This document shows, one piece after another, positions 45,777 through 61,351 of a DNA stretch of 64,000 nt. Within the stretch, counting starts at the first letter, position 1; the number at the start of each line of letters is the position of its first letter. Made by a program: the position numbers and the translations under genes. This stretch comes from Myxococcaceae bacterium (lineage in GTDB: Bacteria > Myxococcota > Myxococcia > Myxococcales > Myxococcaceae), in contig JAIBBQ010000012.1 of NCBI GenBank assembly GCA_019694595.1, positions 1-64,000 of the forward strand. The letters run 5' to 3'. The notes under the pieces were generated by a model. That model was not told the DNA's origin and ran no database searches. It saw nothing but the letters and a program-made list of their open reading frames with translations.

Positions 45777-46377
45777 GGGGTCTCCTCACGTCCAGTTCCA
45801 GGGCCTGCACCACGCTCTGCCCGAGCCGCTGTTCGACTGCCGCCTTGAGCCCCAGCCGGCCGCGGTGCAGCCGGCTCTTCATCGCCGCCAGGCTCAACCC
45901 CAGGAGCGCTGCCACCTCGTCTCCCGGCATCCCTTCGACGTCGCGCAGGAGCACCACCTCGCGCTCGGCCAGCGGCAGCGTGGCCAGCGCTGCGTCCATC
46001 GCCCGCCCCAGCTCCGCGCCGCCCGCCTGCACTTCGGGGCTCGGGCCCTGGGCCTCCGCCTGCGCGGCCGCCTCGAGCGACAGCGGCGCGGCCGGCTCGC
46101 CCTTGTGGGTCCGCCTCAGGTGCCGGCACGCATTGAGCAGCACCGAGAAGAGCCAGGTGCGCACCGCGCTCTCGGCGCGGTAGCTGCTCGCCTGCCGCCA
46201 CGCCGCCAGCAAGGCCTCCTGCACCGCGTCCTGGGCGCGCTGCGGGTCGAGACACATGCGCACCGCGAAGCGGTACAGCGGCGTCGCGTGGCGCCCGGCG
46301 AGCACGTCGAAGGCGTGCGTCTCACCACGCGCGGCGCGCGCGAGGAGCTCCTCGTCGCGCGCCTCGGCCTCGCTCAA
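45769..46377 (-). CDS. ECF RNA polymerase sigma factor
   Basis: A 202-residue extracytoplasmic-function sigma factor. Region 2 contains LYRFAVRMCLDPQRAQDAVQ and RTWLFSVLLNACRHLRR. Region 4 contains LPLAEREVVLLRDVEGMPG and AALLGLSLAAMKSRLHRGR, the DNA-binding helix-turn-helix. I chose a TTG start at 46377 because it overlaps the upstream DUF2892 stop in a TTGA arrangement and has AGGAG about 10 nt upstream; no ATG or GTG fits. The stop overlaps the anti-sigma start by 8 nt. The target regulon is unknown but probably includes its own operon. Confidence 0.88.
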   Translation of the reverse strand: MSEAEARDEELLARAARGETHAFDVLAGRHATPLYRFAVRMCLDPQRAQDAVQEALLAAWRQASSYRAESAVRTWLFSVLLNACRHLRRTHKGEPAAPLSLEAAAQAEAQGPSPEVQAGGAELGRAMDAALATLPLAEREVVLLRDVEGMPGDEVAALLGLSLAAMKSRLHRGRLGLKAAVEQRLGQSVVQALELDVRRPHG

Positions 46378-46610
46378 TGCCCGTGCGCTCCTCGCGAGAG
46401 CAGGGCGTAGCCCGAGAAGGGCAGCCCGAGCAGCGGGGCCAGGACGCAGACGTTGCCCACGCCCGCCCACAAGGGAACGAGGCCCACGGCGGCGAGCACG
46501 ATGCCGCCAGTGCCGCCGACCACGCCGATTCCCACCGCCATCAGCCCGAGACCAGCTCCCACCCGCAGGAGCCGGCCCCACATCCCGGCCATGAACATCG
46601 CGAAGCCCAT
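46374..46610 (-). CDS. DUF2892 small membrane protein
   Basis: A 78-residue inner-membrane protein (MGFAMFMAGMWGRLLRVGAG then two hydrophobic helices, about residues 15-35 and 38-58). It matches the DUF2892 family found in YgaP-type and redox-related operons. The chosen ATG has GAGGG 5 nt upstream. Its TGA overlaps the TTG of the sigma factor by 4 nt, making it the first gene of the sigma, anti-sigma and OsmC operon. Function is unknown; DUF2892 domains often occur next to rhodanese or redox proteins. Confidence 0.75.
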   Translation of the reverse strand: MGFAMFMAGMWGRLLRVGAGLGLMAVGIGVVGGTGGIVLAAVGLVPLWAGVGNVCVLAPLLGLPFSGYALLSRGAHGH

Positions 46611-46668
46611 GGTGCCCTCACTTTCGCACGTGAGAGCCACCCGGTCGTCGTTTGGATTCTTTCGGGAC

Positions 46669-47043
46669 TCAGTTCGGGGTGGCGGAGGCCTTCTTGGCCG
46701 CCACCAGCGCGTCGAGCTTCTTCGACAGCTTCGACAGCTCGCGCTTGATCTCCCCCACCTGCGCCTGGCTCGCCACGCCCACCGCCTCCACCACGCGGTG
46801 CTGCAGGCCGTCGAGCACCTTCTTCACCTCGGCGGTGGTGTCCTCGGCCCGGGTGCGAATGCCCTTCAGGTCCGGCGCGCCGTCCTGCAGGCGCTGCAGG
46901 AGCCCCTCGAGCTCCTTGCGCTGCTGCTTGCTGCGCGTCACCAGCTCCTTCTCGAAGCGGGCGATCTGCTTGCGCGCCTCCTCGAGCTGCCCCACCACGA
47001 ACGTCTGCACCCCATTCGCCTTCTGCGTCGCCTTGCTCACCAT
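46669..47043 (-). CDS. Phasin-like coiled-coil protein
   Basis: A 124-residue charged, almost entirely helical protein. It has an N-terminal helix (NGVQTFVVGQLEEARKQIARFEKE), a middle helix, and a C-terminal coiled coil ending in VGEIKRELSKLSKKLDALVAAK, the form typical of PhaI/PhaF-like phasins that coat polyhydroxyalkanoate granules. No PHA synthase gene is visible here, so the assignment rests on fold resemblance. A palindrome overlaps its predicted promoter. It lies 58 bp upstream of the DUF2892 gene. Confidence 0.55.
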   Translation of the reverse strand: MVSKATQKANGVQTFVVGQLEEARKQIARFEKELVTRSKQQRKELEGLLQRLQDGAPDLKGIRTRAEDTTAEVKKVLDGLQHRVVEAVGVASQAQVGEIKRELSKLSKKLDALVAAKKASATPN

Positions 47044-47078
47044 GGTCGGCTCCTTTGCCGTTCGACTTCCCCTGCCAC

Positions 47079-47106
47079 CAGATAACGCATCGCGTTAGCC
47101 GGTCAA
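47079..47106 (-). promoter_or_regulatory. Promoter with palindromic operator for the phasin-like gene
   Basis: Read on the minus strand, TTGACC (47101-47106) and TATCTG (47079-47084) are separated by 16 bp and resemble -35 and -10 boxes. Between and overlapping them is a perfect inverted repeat, TAACGC-GAT-GCGTTA (47083-47097), a typical size for a repressor site. TetR-like or PhaR-like repressors act at such sites in PHA genes. No regulator gene is visible nearby. Confidence 0.45.
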
Positions 47107-47299
47107 GCATTTCTCGACGCGTCGCGGCATGGTTTCGCCGGGCCAAGGGCCCTCACAGTGATCCGCCCGCGCCGGCCGACCTGCGCTTCAGGCGCACCAG
47201 TGGACTGTGCCGGCGCTTCCCATCGGCTGGGAGCCGAGTCCCAGTCTTCTCGTCGTTTCAATGACTTGGCTCTCGGCACCGGCTTTGTATTGCCCCCTG

Positions 47300-47373
47300 C
47301 CGGCGGCTCGATAGGCGAGCCACTGGCGCGGTTCCGGGGTCTCCCCTTTCCCCGGAACCGCGCAATCTTTTTG
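47300..47373 (+). ncRNA. Candidate small RNA or leader attenuator
   Basis: A weak promoter match, TTGGCT (47266-47271) and TATTGC (47288-47293) with 16-bp spacing, precedes a short region. It contains one small hairpin, GGCTCG-ATAGG-CGAGCC (47305-47321), followed by a strong terminator. No start codon is needed, and the RNA would be about 75 nt. Alternatively it is the attenuated leader of the TPR lipoprotein gene 44 nt beyond. Expression is not shown by sequence alone. Confidence 0.35.
47326..47373 (+). terminator. Intrinsic terminator
   Basis: A perfect 14-bp stem, GCGCGGTTCCGGGG (47326-47339) with CCCCGGAACCGCGC (47350-47363), has a 10-nt loop and is followed by AATCTTTTTG. It is the strongest classical terminator in the window. 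No annotated plus-strand gene lies upstream of it. The rest of the 373-bp gap 47044-47416 holds the phasin promoter, a CGACGCGTCG palindrome at 47115-47124 and no recognisable gene. Confidence 0.8.
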
Positions 47374-47416
47374 CGGGCCTGAATCGCCCCCGGCCGGCGT
47401 ACGTTCGTCCGCCCGC

Positions 47417-48838
47417 GTGCGCTCCCGCCTCCCAGTCCTGCTGCTGTGCCTGGCGGCCGGCGCCTGCACCCGCTTCCGCGCCGCCAACGAGCTCGCCGAG
47501 CAAGGCAAGTTCGTCGAGGCCGCCGAGCTCTTCGAGCGCCTGCACCAGGAGAAGCCCGACGACCCGGAGATCGCCGAGCACCTCGAGCGCGCCCGTCGGC
47601 GCGCCGTCGAGCAGGCGCTCGGCCAGTCGCGCCGCGCCCGCCTCGAAGGCCACAGCGACGAGGCCTTTCACACCTACGCCAAGGGCCTCGAGCTGCGCGA
47701 CCGCTGGAGCGTGAAGCTCGACGGTGCGCTCGAGTCCACCGTCGACGAGGCGCACGAAGACCTGGTCGCCCAGCTGCGGCAGCAGGCGGCCCCGTTCGCC
47801 AGCGCCGGCGAAGGGCTGGCGCTCCAGGCGCTCACCCACCGCCACGACTTCGTGCTCCGCTTCCCCGAGCAGAAAGGTCTGCGAGACGAGCTCACCGCCC
47901 AGACCCAGGCCACCGGCCGCGCGCGCTGCGAGGCGCTGCGCAAGAACGCCGGCGCCGACCGCCCGTACTGGTCGCTCCTCGTCGCCCGCTACTGCGCCCA
48001 CTTCAACGTCGACGGGCCGCGCCAGTGGCCGCTGCCCGAGCTGCTCAACGCCGCCACCACCAGCGCCGCCGTCTCCGGGCTCGCCGAAGGGCACGCCGGC
48101 GCTCTCGAAGGCGCCCTGCGCACCGTGTTCGACGCCAGCCCCTGGTACTCCGACAAGGGCACCGCCGCCGGCGCCCTGGCCATCGCCGGGCAGGCGGCCC
48201 AGCGCACCACGGAGCGCCCGGTCACCCTGTCCGCCGAGTGGACCGAGAAGGTCCCCTACACGGTGAACGTCACCAAGACGCTCGAGGAAGAGGTGCCGGT
48301 CACCGAGTGCGAGACCTACGAGACCCGCAGCGCGACCGGCCAGACGCTCGTCCAGTCGCGCGAGGTGCAGCGCACCAAGAAGAAGACGCGCGAGGTGGTG
48401 GTCGCCGAGACGCGGTTCCGCGACGTGCCCCGCGTCTTCGAGTACCAGGCGCTGCGCGTCGAGCGGGCCGCCAGCTACTCGGTGCGCGCCACCCTCTCGG
48501 CCCAGGGGCAGACCATCGCCTCCGCCGGCCGCGACGAGCAGGACACCCAGTCGGCGTACCTCCATGACGTGCGCTTCGAACCTGCCGGGGTCGTGCCGCA
48601 GCGCCCGGGCTTCGGGCCCGCCGAGCACTGGTACCGCGGCCGTACCGACGAGCTGATCGCCAACTTCACCACGGCGCTCTCCGACGCCTACCGCGCTCGC
48701 TTCTGCACCAGCGGCAGCCTCGCGCTGGAGGAAGCGGCCCGCTGCGTGCGGGTGAAGCGACAGGTGCCCACCGCCGCGGTGCTGTCGCTCAAGGCCGAGC
48801 TCGGCGAAGACGCCCGCTTCGCGTCCGACCTCTTCTAG
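47417..48838 (+). CDS. TPR-containing lipoprotein
   Basis: A 473-residue exported protein starting at GTG. MRSRLPVLLLCLAAGAC is a lipoprotein signal with C17. One or two TPR-like units (ELAEQGKFVEAAELFERLHQEKPDDPEIAEHL) occupy residues 24-60. The rest is charged and beta-rich, including TVNVTKTLEEEVPVTECETYETRS and a run of Lys-rich and Val/Glu-rich strands in the C-terminal half. No catalytic motif is recognised. The 3' end overlaps the convergent membrane-protein gene by 4 bp. Confidence 0.65.
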   Translation: MRSRLPVLLLCLAAGACTRFRAANELAEQGKFVEAAELFERLHQEKPDDPEIAEHLERARRRAVEQALGQSRRARLEGHSDEAFHTYAKGLELRDRWSVKLDGALESTVDEAHEDLVAQLRQQAAPFASAGEGLALQALTHRHDFVLRFPEQKGLRDELTAQTQATGRARCEALRKNAGADRPYWSLLVARYCAHFNVDGPRQWPLPELLNAATTSAAVSGLAEGHAGALEGALRTVFDASPWYSDKGTAAGALAIAGQAAQRTTERPVTLSAEWTEKVPYTVNVTKTLEEEVPVTECETYETRSATGQTLVQSREVQRTKKKTREVVVAETRFRDVPRVFEYQALRVERAASYSVRATLSAQGQTIASAGRDEQDTQSAYLHDVRFEPAGVVPQRPGFGPAEHWYRGRTDELIANFTTALSDAYRARFCTSGSLALEEAARCVRVKRQVPTAAVLSLKAELGEDARFASDLF

Positions 48839-49584
48839 CTCGCCGGCTGGGCGGTCACCGGGCGCCGCTCCCGCCGCCGCTGCCAGGCCTCGGCCCAGCT
48901 CACCCCGGCCGCCGCGAAGAAGCAGTACCCGCCCGCCACGCAGCTCGGAGGATCGGCCGCACCGAGCCCCAGCCCCGGCATCACCGGCGCCCAGTGCCAG
49001 GTCCCCAGCCAGGTGCCGAAGAGCTCGAGCGCGGAGGCGACCAGGAAGGTCCAGGCGTGCGCCCCCGCCCGCTTCGAGAACGTCATCAGCGTCGCGAAGA
49101 ACGGCCAGTACAGCGCGCCGTGCCAGTCGCGCACGCCGCCCAGCGCCGGCGCCACCACCAGGCCCCACAGCCCCCACGCCGTCGCCAGCCCCAGCACGCT
49201 CCGCGTGAACGCCCGCTCGTGCCGCACCACCCAGCCGGCCCGCGAAGCGCGGGTGCACGCGAGGAAGATGAGCCCATGTCCCGGCGGCACGTACGGGGGC
49301 ACGTTCAGGAAGCGGTAGCCGTAGAGCCCCCACACCTGCGTTCCCCACAGCTCCAGGGCCAGGCTCACCACGATGGTGCACCACAGCTCCCGCCGCCCGT
49401 CGGGGCCCAGCTCCCTCGAAAGCCAGAACAGCAAGGCGAACGCCGTGGCGGCGAGCGCGAACTGCGGCCACACCGTGGTCAGCCGCGCATCCGTCACCAG
49501 GAGCACGACCGTGTAGCCACAGAGCGCCGCGTACAGCCCCGCCTCGCGCCAGAAGGGGCGTGTCGCCATCACGACCACATGCAT
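48835..49584 (-). CDS. Seven-helix membrane protein of unknown function
   Basis: A 249-residue integral membrane protein with about six or seven hydrophobic segments spread over the length (the first near LYAALCGYTVVLLV, others near IVVSLALELWG, AFTRSVLGLATAWGLWGLVV and HAWTFLVASALELFG). The start is ambiguous among ATG 49584, ATG 49569 and GTG 49602; I chose 49584. There is no Cys/His cluster or known domain. It lies divergent from the di-haem peroxidase gene (about 100 bp apart). Confidence 0.6.
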   Translation of the reverse strand: MHVVVMATRPFWREAGLYAALCGYTVVLLVTDARLTTVWPQFALAATAFALLFWLSRELGPDGRRELWCTIVVSLALELWGTQVWGLYGYRFLNVPPYVPPGHGLIFLACTRASRAGWVVRHERAFTRSVLGLATAWGLWGLVVAPALGGVRDWHGALYWPFFATLMTFSKRAGAHAWTFLVASALELFGTWLGTWHWAPVMPGLGLGAADPPSCVAGGYCFFAAAGVSWAEAWQRRRERRPVTAQPAS

Positions 49585-49685
49585 ACCCCAGCCCACGGCC
49601 ACCGCACGCCCAGGAGCAGCGCGCGGCGCGAATCCGTGCGACGATTCAGGTCGATCGCTGTTTGCTCTCTCCCGGTCTGCCCACC

Positions 49686-50828
49686 ATGCCCCGCCAGCGT
49701 TCGATCCCCACGACCCTCGCCCTCGCGTCCCTGACGCTGCTCGCCACCGCCTGCGCCGAGGACCCCTTCCCGAGCGACGCCGAGCTGCAACAGCTCCTCG
49801 ATGCCACCCGGCTCACCAGCTCGGCTCCGCTCGACGCCACCAACGCCCACCAGAACGACCCGCTCGCCATCGAGCTCGGCACCAAGCTCTTCCACGACAA
49901 GGGCCTGTCGTCGTGCGGCACCATCTCCTGCGAGAGCTGCCACGGCGGCATGGGCCTGACCGTCGACACCCCGCTCGCCAAGGGCTGCGGCGGCGACACT
50001 GCCCACAACCCTCCGTCGCTGTGGAACGTGGCGTGGCTCGACGAGTTCATGTGGGACGGCCGAGCCGACCGCCTGTGGAACCAGGCCGTGTTGCCCATGA
50101 CCAACCCGGTGGAGATGGCCGCCACGCCCGCCACCGTGCGCACGCTCCTCACCACCAGCTACGCCGCCGACTATCAGAAGGTCTTCGGGGAACCGGTGAG
50201 CGCCACCGCCGACGAGCGAATCCTCGCCAACGTCTCCAAGGCGATCGCCGCCTACGAGAACACCCTGCGCAGCCCCAACCCCCGCTTCGACGAAGACGTC
50301 GCCCGCTTCGCTGCCGCGGTGAAGGCCGGCACCGAACCCCAGGACCCGTCGTTCCTCGGCTTCAAGGTCCTCGTCCGCCGCGGCGCCTGCCTCACCTGTC
50401 ACAAAGGCCCCCGGCTCTCCGACTCCGGTTTTCACAACGTCGGCGTCAGCGACCTCAACGCCGGCGCGGCCGGCGCGCTCCTGGGCATCGACGCGACGTA
50501 TGACTGGCCCTACAGCTCCCGGGGCCCGCACAGCGACGACCCCGAGGGCGCGGCCGCCAACCGCCTGTTGACCTTGCGCCTCGAGATCCAGCAACGCCCC
50601 GCCAACTTCCTCGGGGCCCGGCGAACGCCGTCGTTGCGCGCCATCGGACTGACCGCGCCGTACATGCACACCGGCGCCCTGGCCAAGCTCGAGGACGTGG
50701 TCGACTTCTACAGCCGCGGTGGCGACAAGGAAGGCACCTTCCTCGGCGCCAAGTCGGTGACCATCGTCCCGCTCAACCTCTCCAACGAGGAAAAGGCGGC
50801 GCTGCTCGAGGTCCTCAAGTCGATGTGA
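49686..50828 (+). CDS. Di-haem cytochrome c peroxidase (MauG family) lipoprotein
   Basis: A 380-residue exported haem protein. The ATG at 49686 begins a signal peptide with lipobox LLATAC. Two CxxCH haem-binding motifs are present: CESCH near residue 79 and CLTCH near residue 239. A typical distal-region segment, APYMHTGALAKLEDVVDFYSRGG, follows near residue 325. The family reduces hydrogen peroxide with c-type cytochromes in the periplasm, or carries out MauG-like oxidations. Membrane anchoring by the lipid is inferred. Its stop overlaps the possible GTG start of the next gene. Confidence 0.88.
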   Translation: MPRQRSIPTTLALASLTLLATACAEDPFPSDAELQQLLDATRLTSSAPLDATNAHQNDPLAIELGTKLFHDKGLSSCGTISCESCHGGMGLTVDTPLAKGCGGDTAHNPPSLWNVAWLDEFMWDGRADRLWNQAVLPMTNPVEMAATPATVRTLLTTSYAADYQKVFGEPVSATADERILANVSKAIAAYENTLRSPNPRFDEDVARFAAAVKAGTEPQDPSFLGFKVLVRRGACLTCHKGPRLSDSGFHNVGVSDLNAGAAGALLGIDATYDWPYSSRGPHSDDPEGAAANRLLTLRLEIQQRPANFLGARRTPSLRAIGLTAPYMHTGALAKLEDVVDFYSRGGDKEGTFLGAKSVTIVPLNLSNEEKAALLEVLKSM

Positions 50829-50833
50829 CGGCG

Positions 50834-51901
50834 ATGACCGTGCGGCCGAGCCCACCACGCCTGGCCCTGCTGCTCGTCTCCCTCGTCACCGCCGCGTGCG
50901 CAGCGGGGCCGGCAGGCAGCGGCGGTGGTGGCGGAAGCGCGGGTGGAGGAACCGCGGCGGGCGGCGCGGGTGGCGGCCTCGCCTCGGGTGGCGGCGCGGG
51001 TGGAGGAGGCGCCTCCTCGTCGGGCGGGGGCGCGGCGGCTGCCGGAGGAGGCGCTGCGGGCGGTGGTGCGAGCTCCGGCGGAGGTGCCGCCATCCCCTCC
51101 GGCTGGCCAGGGCCCGGCAACACCGGGGTTCCTTCGGGGACCGTGCTCACCGCCTACGCCGGCCCGTGCAGCATCACCACCGCGGGCACGGTCATCGACT
51201 CCAAGCTGGTGAGCTGCGACCTCGACATCCGCGCGGGCAACGTCACCATCAAGAACAGCAAGGTGAACGGGCTGGTGACGCTCGACACCGACCTCGCGGC
51301 GTCGAGCGGCTGGTCGCTCACCCTGGTCGACTCGGAGGTGAACGGCGGTCCGGTCCAGCGCGCGGCAGTGAGTGACGGCAACCTGCTGGTGTTGCGCAGC
51401 AACGTCCATGGTGGCGAGACGGCGGTGCACTGCGGCGAGAAGGCGCTCACCTGCAAGGTCCAGGACTCGTATCTCCATGGCCAGTACATGCCGCAGGGGG
51501 TCGACTGGCACCTCGGAGGCTTCCAGTCGAACGGCGGCACCAACGTGCAGCTGATCCACAACTTCGTGGTCTGCGATCACCCGGTGAACGACGTCGGTGG
51601 TGGCTGCACGGGCGACATCAACCTCATCCCCGACTTCGCCGTCGTGCAGAACTTCACCATCGAAGGAAACCTCCTGGGCGCGAACGTCGACGGCTCGTAC
51701 TGCACGTATGGCGGCGAGAAGGCGACGGCGCCCTACCCGCACGCCAACCACGTCGCCTACACGAACAACGTCTTCCAGCGTGGCGTGAACGGCAAGTGTG
51801 GCGCCTACGGTCCGGTCACGGGCTTCGACGTCAACGGGACCGGCAACGTGTGGACCAACAACACCTGGGAAGACGGCGGAATCGTGCTTCCGGAGAACTG
51901 A
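50834..51901 (+). CDS. Beta-helix lipoprotein with Gly-rich linker
   Basis: A 355-residue lipoprotein (MTVRPSPPRLALLLVSLVTAAC) starting at ATG 50834; a GTG at 50825 overlapping the previous stop (GTGA) is also possible. After the signal comes a Gly/Ala/Ser-rich linker of about 60 residues, common in myxobacterial surface lipoproteins. A right-handed beta-helix-like region follows, with regular short strands and Asn/Gly turns (NVTIKNSKVNGLVTLDTDL and LVLRSNVHGGETAVHC). Several cysteines (for example CDHPVNDVGGGC) may form disulfides. It is probably cotranscribed with the peroxidase. Function is unknown. Confidence 0.7.
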   Translation: MTVRPSPPRLALLLVSLVTAACAAGPAGSGGGGGSAGGGTAAGGAGGGLASGGGAGGGGASSSGGGAAAAGGGAAGGGASSGGGAAIPSGWPGPGNTGVPSGTVLTAYAGPCSITTAGTVIDSKLVSCDLDIRAGNVTIKNSKVNGLVTLDTDLAASSGWSLTLVDSEVNGGPVQRAAVSDGNLLVLRSNVHGGETAVHCGEKALTCKVQDSYLHGQYMPQGVDWHLGGFQSNGGTNVQLIHNFVVCDHPVNDVGGGCTGDINLIPDFAVVQNFTIEGNLLGANVDGSYCTYGGEKATAPYPHANHVAYTNNVFQRGVNGKCGAYGPVTGFDVNGTGNVWTNNTWEDGGIVLPEN

Positions 51902-51936
51902 CCCGCGTCTCTCCGGGCGAGTCGAGGTGAGGGCCT

Positions 51937-52018
51937 CTCGTCGAGTGCTTTCGTCGAGTGCTTTCGTCGAATGCTTCTCGTCGAGTGCTTCTCGTCGAGG
52001 GCCTCTCGTCGAGGGCTT
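51937..52018. repeat. Six tandem 13-14 bp repeats with CTCGTCGAG core
   Basis: Six direct units of CTCGTCGAGTGCTT and close variants are consecutive in a non-coding gap. Each contains the interrupted palindrome CTCG-T-CGAG. The gap 51902-52279 has no convincing gene. Besides the array it holds short inverted repeats around 52088-52112 and, at its end, the rpoC terminator. Confidence 0.7.
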
Positions 52019-52215
52019 CCGGTGAACATCCGTGGGCGTGGGGGGCAGCGACAGGGGCCCCAGAAGCGACTCGCGCGCCCGGGTCATTCATCCCCTGCGT
52101 CCCGCAGGATGAGTCCCGAGCCTCCGCCCGAAGCTCCCGTCGCGCGATCGCTCTCTGGGGGACAGTCGCGTCGCGGGGCCCCACGCACTGAACCCCCTCG
52201 AGCGCTCACCTCCTG

Positions 52216-52252
52216 AAAACACGACGGGGCGCCTCCCGGAAGGAAGCGCCCC
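52216..52252 (-). terminator. Intrinsic terminator of rpoC
   Basis: Read on the minus strand, a GGGGCGC...GCGCCCC stem (52226-52252) is followed within a few bases by GTCGTGTTTTC. It lies about 28 nt beyond the rpoC stop codon, in the expected position for ending the rpoBC transcript. Confidence 0.75.
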
Positions 52253-52279
52253 GCAGTGCTGCTCGAGCTGCCCAGCGCC

Positions 52280-56491
<4,212 letters not shown>

Positions 56492-56543
56492 GAGCGGCTC
56501 CGGGGAAAAGAAACGAAGTTGAGTAGCGAAAGGTGTCTGGGAA

Positions 56544-56569
56544 GGGACCTGGCCCAATGGCCAGGTCCC
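56544..56569. other. Perfect hairpin in the rpoB-rpoC spacer
   Basis: An 11-bp perfect stem (GGGACCTGGCC, loop CAAT, GGCCAGGTCCC) lies between the rpoB stop and the rpoC start. No T-tract follows in the transcript direction, so it is more likely an RNA-processing or stability site than a terminator. Confidence 0.6.
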
Positions 56570-56583
56570 GGTTCAGGAACGAC

Positions 56584-60789
<4,206 letters not shown>

Positions 60790-60834
60790 TCGCGCTCCCA
60801 GAAGGGCTGTGACGTGATGAGTGCTGCGGAATAG

Positions 60835-60866
60835 AAAAAAAGAGCCGTGCTTCGTAACGGCGAAGC
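60835..60866 (-). promoter_or_regulatory. Attenuator-like structure between rplL and rpoB
   Basis: Read on the minus strand, GCCGT (60861-60857) and ACGGC (60848-60844) can form a stem, followed by a T-rich run that includes seven T residues (60841-60835). An overlapping alternative stem pairs GCTTCG with CGAAGC (60849-60854 with 60861-60866), so the two are mutually exclusive. A further 13-bp imperfect hairpin lies upstream at about 60865-60895. This fits partial termination that sets the ratio of L7/L12 to RNA polymerase, as in E. coli, but is unproven here. Confidence 0.5.
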
Positions 60867-60924
60867 CGGAAGGGCGCTTTTCGCGCTCCTCCGGCTCCTC
60901 CGCGACCGCTATGAGATGAAGCGG

Positions 60925-61302
60925 TTACTTCAGCTCGACGGTGGCACCCACCGCGGTGAGCTTCTCCTTCATCTTCGCGGCGTCATCCTTCGCGACGCCT
61001 TCCTTCACGGTCTTGGGCGCGCCCTCGACCAGGTCCTTCGCCTCCTTGAGGCCCAGGCCGGTCAGCTCGCGAACGACCTTGATCACGTCGATCTTCTTGT
61101 CGCCGGCCTTCGCCAGCACGACGGTGAACTCGGTCTTCTCCTCGGCCGGGGCCGCAGCCGCGCCGCCCGCCGCCGCAGGGCCAGCAACCGCGACCGCGGC
61201 CGCCGAGACGCCCCACTTCTCTTCGAGCTTCTTCACCAGGTCCGCCGCCTCCATGACGGTGAGCGCCGAGAGCTGGTCAACGATGGTGTTCAGGTCTGCC
61301 AT
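60925..61302 (-). CDS. rplL: Ribosomal protein L7/L12
   Basis: A 125-residue protein of the ribosomal stalk. It has an N-terminal dimerisation helix ([26 protein letters not shown]), an Ala/Gly hinge (residues 37-53) and a C-terminal globular domain with [20 protein letters not shown] and [14 protein letters not shown]. An AAGGAAG ribosome-binding site precedes the ATG. It recruits translation GTPases. It follows rplJ by 49 nt. Confidence 0.98.
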   Translation of the reverse strand: MADLNTIVDQLSALTVMEAADLVKKLEEKWGVSAAAVAVAGPAAAGGAAAAPAEEKTEFTVVLAKAGDKKIDVIKVVRELTGLGLKEAKDLVEGAPKTVKEGVAKDDAAKMKEKLTAVGATVELK

Positions 61303-61351
61303 GACTTTTCTTCCTTGTGAGTTTTGAAACGGTTGGTTGGGTTGGGTTGGT

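Noticed and set aside
46611-46668. A confident ECF autoregulatory promoter before DUF2892
   Set aside because: Only a partial match (AGAAT, 18 bases, GCT) is present; it is mentioned in a finding but not strong enough to list as a site.
51937-52018. A possible CRISPR array
   Set aside because: The repeat units are only 13-14 bp and directly adjacent with no unique spacers, and there are no cas genes.
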